A stretch of 35,197 nucleotides of DNA from an uncultured Alphaproteobacteria bacterium (lineage in GTDB: Bacteria; Pseudomonadota; Alphaproteobacteria; Caulobacterales; Aquidulcibacteraceae). Where the stretch lies: positions 1 through 35,197 of the forward strand of contig CADEDG010000018.1 of NCBI GenBank assembly GCA_902826035.1, in the 5' to 3' direction. This document shows, piece by piece, positions 33,101 through 35,197 of the stretch (position 1 is the first letter of the stretch; each line of letters opens with the position of its first letter). The translations under genes and the position numbers were made by a program. The notes beneath the pieces are model-generated. The model did not search any database. It saw only the letters and a program-made list of their open reading frames with translations, and was not told where the DNA came from.

Positions 33101-34180
33101 GTTTCACCTACACTCTCAGCGACACCAATGGCGGCACGGACACTGCTACCGTCAGCATACTCATCGCGGGCATCAACGACGCCCCGGTCGCACTTGCGGA
33201 CACCAATTCGACCGACGAAGCCACAGCCGTTCTAGGCAACGTCCTCAGCAACGACACCGATGTCGATACCGGCACAGTGCTTTCGGTGACCGAGGTCAAC
33301 GGTTCGGCAGCCAATGTCGCCACCCAGATCACGCTCGCCTCTGGCGCGCTGCTGACGCTCAACGCTAACGGCAGTTACGAGTACGACCCGAATGGTTCAT
33401 TTGAGAGCCTTGCCGTCGGAGAAAGCACCACCGACAGCTTTAACTACACAGTGAGCGACGGCAATGGTGGGATCGATACAGCGACCGCCACCATCACGAT
33501 CAACGGCGTCAACGACGCGCCAGTCGCCGCCGCCGATGCGAATTCTACCAACGAGAACGCAGCCACCAGCGGCAATGTCCTTTCAAATGACACCGACGCC
33601 GATACGAGCGATGTGCGTGTTGTTAGCGAGGTCAACGGCGTCAGTGCGAGTGTCGGGGTGCAAATTACGCTCGCTTCGGGCGCATTGCTCACGCTCAACA
33701 GTGACGGCACCTACGATTATGACCCCAACGCCGCTTTCGAGGACCTGGCCGTCGGCGAGAGCGCAACTGACAGCTTTAATTACACCGTCAGCGACGGCAA
33801 TGGCGGAACCGACTCCGCCACCGCGACCATAACGATCAATGGCGTCAACGACGCGCCGATCGCCAACGCCGACTCTGATTCCACTGACGAAGAGACGCTT
33901 GCCTTCGGCAATGTACTCACCAACGACACCGACGCTGATGCCAGCGACACGCTTGTGGTCAGCGCCGTCAATGGCGTTGCGGCGAGCGTCGGCGTTCAGA
34001 TCACGCTCGCCTCGGGCGCGTTGTTGACGCTGAACTCTGACGGGAGCTACGAATACGACCCGAGCGCCTTCTCTCCGCTTGGCCTCGACGCCAGCGACAG
34101 CGACAGCTTCTCCTACACCGTGTCAGACGGCAATGGCGGCACATCCACCGCGACCGCGACGATCAACATCGCCAGCATCA
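30112..34180 (+). repeat. Twelve tandem VCBS/cadherin-like repeats (period 336-351 bp)
   Basis: The NDAP motif recurs at 30442, 30787, 31132, 31483, 31831, 32167, 32503, 32839, 33175, 33511 and 33847. Spacing is 345-351 bp in the first units and exactly 336 bp (112 residues) from 31831 on. Early units carry NNGxGxDSDID where later units have the shorter NDTDVD, which explains most of the length change. Confidence 0.92.
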
Positions 34181-35197
34181 GCACGACCATTACCGGCGAC
34201 GGCAATGCCAACACGCTGGAGGGCTTTAACGGCAACGACCGCCTGGTTGGCCTTGCCGGCAACGACAGCCTGGATGGCGGCGCCGGCGTGGACACCATGG
34301 AAGGCGGCGCCGACGACGACACATATTTTGTCGATAATGCAGGCGACATAACGCTCGAGGCTTCGGCCGCGGACGGGGTCGACACCGTAAACTCATCGGT
34401 CACCCGCGGGTTGGGCAATCATTTGGAGAACCTGGTGCTTACCGGCGGCGCCGCCATCTCCGGCGTTGGCAACTCGCTCAACAATTCCATCACCGGAAAC
34501 GGGGCGGCCAACTCCCTCTTCGGCATGGATGGCGACGACACGCTCGACGGTGGCCTAGGCGCTGACGTCATGGAAGGCGGCGCCGGCAATGACACCTATT
34601 TCGTCGACAATGCCGGCGACGTGACTTTTGAAGCTTCGGCTCTCAACGGAACCGACACCGTGAACTCGTCGGTCACCCGCGGACTGGGCAATCATCTGGA
34701 AAATTTGGTCCTGAGTGGCGGCGCGGCGATCGCCGGCGTCGGCAACGCGCTCAACAATTCCATCACCGGCAACGGCGCGGCCAATTCTCTGTTCGGCCTC
34801 GCCGGCAACGACAGTCTCGATGGCGGCGCTGGCGCCGACATTATGGAAGGCGGCGCCAACGATGACACCTATTTCGTCGATAATATTGGCGACGTGACGT
34901 TCGAGGCCTCGGTCGCGGACGGGGTCGATGAGGTGCGGTCCTCGATCACACGCAGCCTCGGAAACCATCTGGAAAATCTTGTGCTGACTGGCGGCGCGGC
35001 CATTTCTGGCGTTGGCAACTCGCTCAACAATTCCATCACCGGCAATGGCGCGGTCAACTCTCTCTTCGGCCTTGACGGCGACGACACGCTCGACGGCGGT
35101 GTTGGTGCGGACAAGATGGAAGGCGGGACGGGCGGCGACATTTATTTCGTCGACAACATCGGCGACGTGACGTTTGAGGCATCGGCCGCGGATGGGG
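30112..35197 (+). CDS. Giant cadherin/VCBS-type repeat protein with RTX-like 3' region (partial, cut by window end)
   Basis: An uninterrupted frame of 1695 codons runs from the ATG at 30112 to the end of the window; I read every codon and found no stop. It begins MSAVDDFFDITEDDTL with no signal peptide. Twelve tandem Ig/cadherin-like repeats of about 110-117 residues follow, each ending in ITINGxNDAPVA and containing ITLASGALLTLNxDGSYxYDPNG and TDSFxYTxSDGNGG. From about 34180 it changes to RTX-like motifs (GNDSLDGGAG) set in a 91-residue repeat. These features are typical of type I secreted adhesins or biofilm matrix proteins; the C-terminal export signal would be beyond the window. Divergence from the RTX peroxidase and the nearby exporter suggest shared export. 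Function beyond adhesion is unknown. Confidence 0.93.
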   Translation, partial: MSAVDDFFDITEDDTLSGSLFNDNGGGPDVGTLSIIEIDGVSANVGALIILASGALLVVNADGTFDFNTNGVYDSLSLGESVSEIFSYTVEDTVNGGFSTAFVTITINGANDAPVASDDSFSTDEDSALLGNVLIDNGLGADSDIDASDVLSVTEVDGAPIGGPITLASGALLTMNSDGSFSYDPNGQFDALAVGQQATDSFTYTLDDGAGGTSIATAVITINGVNDAPVAQNDAASTNEATALLGDVLANNGAGLDSDIEGQALSIIAVNGSALIGSQITLASGALLTLNGDGTFEYDPNSGFETLGVGASDTDSFLYTLSDGNGGTDIGTVTITISGLNDAPVAFGDSVSTSEDTPLLGNVLSNNGAGADSDIDVGDVIAVSAVEGSALNVGTQITLGSGALLTLNANGAFDYDPNGSFESLAVGQQATDSFTYEISDGNGGTDTATVTITINGANDAPIAQADSVSTDEDTQGIGNVLLANGAGADDDVDGDALNVSEVNGSAANVGVQISLGSGALLTLNADGSYDYDPNGAFETLAFGDSTTDSFSYSISDGNGGSDSATVTMTITGVNDAPVGVADTNSTDEDTAISGNVLLNDTDIDAGAVLSVSEVNGVAANVNTEITLASGALLTLNSDGSYDYNPNGQFEGLQVGESATDSFNYTVSDGQGGTDTATATITINGVNDAPVANDDGNTTDEANVAIGNVITNDTDVDNDPQVVTEINGVAANVGVQITLASGALVTLNSDGSYVYNPNGAFEHLGFTVGTATDSFTYTLSDTFGGTDTATVSMLIAGINDAPVALADLNSTNEDIDIAANVLSNDTDVDTGDVLSVSEVNGVAANVGVQIALASGALLTLNADGSYDYDPNGSFEGLQLGETATDSFNYTVSDGNGGSDIATATITINGVNDAPIANDDGNTADEANFIIGNVITNDTDVDNDPQVITAVNGVAASVGTQITLASGALLTLNSDGSYQYDPNGAFEHLGVAVGTATDSFTYTLSDTNGGTDTATVSILIAGINDAPVALADTNSTDEATAVLGNVLSNDTDVDTGTVLSVTEVNGSAANVATQITLASGALLTLNANGSYEYDPNGSFESLAVGESTTDSFNYTVSDGNGGIDTATATITINGVNDAPVAAADANSTNENAATSGNVLSNDTDADTSDVRVVSEVNGVSASVGVQITLASGALLTLNSDGTYDYDPNAAFEDLAVGESATDSFNYTVSDGNGGTDSATATITINGVNDAPIANADSDSTDEETLAFGNVLTNDTDADASDTLVVSAVNGVAASVGVQITLASGALLTLNSDGSYEYDPSAFSPLGLDASDSDSFSYTVSDGNGGTSTATATINIASISTTITGDGNANTLEGFNGNDRLVGLAGNDSLDGGAGVDTMEGGADDDTYFVDNAGDITLEASAADGVDTVNSSVTRGLGNHLENLVLTGGAAISGVGNSLNNSITGNGAANSLFGMDGDDTLDGGLGADVMEGGAGNDTYFVDNAGDVTFEASALNGTDTVNSSVTRGLGNHLENLVLSGGAAIAGVGNALNNSITGNGAANSLFGLAGNDSLDGGAGADIMEGGANDDTYFVDNIGDVTFEASVADGVDEVRSSITRSLGNHLENLVLTGGAAISGVGNSLNNSITGNGAVNSLFGLDGDDTLDGGVGADKMEGGTGGDIYFVDNIGDVTFEASAADG
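32167..33510 (+). repeat. Higher-order 672-bp dimer duplication inside the repeat array
   Basis: Unit 32167-32502 closely matches unit 32839-33174 (shared NTxDEAN, IGNVITNDTDVDNDPQV, GAFEHLG, VGTATDSFTYTLSD, LIAGIN), and unit 32503-32838 matches 33175-33510 (VALADxNST, NVLSNDTDVDTG, SFNYTVSDGNGG). Alternate units are more alike than neighbours, so a two-unit block was duplicated. Confidence 0.82.
34261..35197 (+). repeat. 273-bp (91-residue) tandem repeat with RTX-like core
   Basis: Units begin at 34261, 34534, 34807 and 35080 (the last cut by the window). Each contains NDSLDGGAGAD, MEGGA, DDTYFVDNxGDVTFEAS, the SSVTRxLGNHLENLVL segment and GNSLNNSITGNGAANSLFG. The exact period shows recent amplification or strong constraint. 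Confidence 0.92.

Noticed and set aside
30060..35141. Series of short minus-strand frames with repeated MSVSSAPEAS-like starts
   Set aside because: They recur once per repeat opposite the giant plus-strand protein, so they are shadows of the tandem repeat.
22640..35197. CRISPR array or DNA satellite suggested by dense periodic repeats
   Set aside because: The periodicity is in frame, encodes RTX and VCBS motifs, and has no short repeat/spacer structure.

Overview
The window looks like a chromosomal segment of a fairly GC-rich Gram-negative bacterium, most probably an alphaproteobacterium of the Caulobacterales/Hyphomonadales type. This placement is inferred from gene style (type II and type I secretion systems, an ECF sigma/anti-sigma pair beside a subtilase, PrtD-type ABC exporter, RTX proteins); no rRNA or other marker gene is present. 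Coding density is high, and many stop/start pairs overlap (ATGA or GTGA).

Region by region: (1) 42-3329, minus strand: a CotA-like multicopper oxidase followed by a SCO-family protein fused to a c-type cytochrome domain. (2) 3560-4758, minus: anti-sigma factor and ECF sigma factor, divergent from (3) 4841-6517, plus: an exported subtilisin-like S8 protease with a very acidic Asp/Ser/Gly-rich segment. (4) 6578-17238: a nearly complete type II secretion locus in two divergent arms, gspG-J-K-L-M-C-D on minus and gspE-F-O-I on plus. (5) 17251-22477, minus: a type I secretion operon (ABC ATPase, HlyD-type adaptor, TolC-type channel) ending in a second SCO-family lipoprotein. (6) 22640-29443, minus: a 2267-residue animal-type heme peroxidase with RTX calcium-binding repeats and a type I secretion C-terminus, the obvious substrate of that exporter. 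(7) 29444-30111: a 668-bp divergent intergenic region with a strong dyad. (8) 30112 to the window edge, plus: at least 1695 codons of a giant cadherin/VCBS-type repeat protein that passes into a second, RTX-like 91-residue repeat array and is cut by the window end.

The most interesting reading is that this is an extracellular oxidation locus. A multicopper oxidase and an RTX heme peroxidase, the two enzyme classes linked to bacterial Mn(II) oxidation (CotA/MnxG/McoA-type oxidases and MopA-type peroxidases), flank two complete export routes and two SCO-type copper/redox proteins. The substrate is not shown by sequence; Mn(II) or phenolic oxidation is a hypothesis. The giant repeat protein divergent from the peroxidase is probably a second type I secretion substrate acting in adhesion or matrix.
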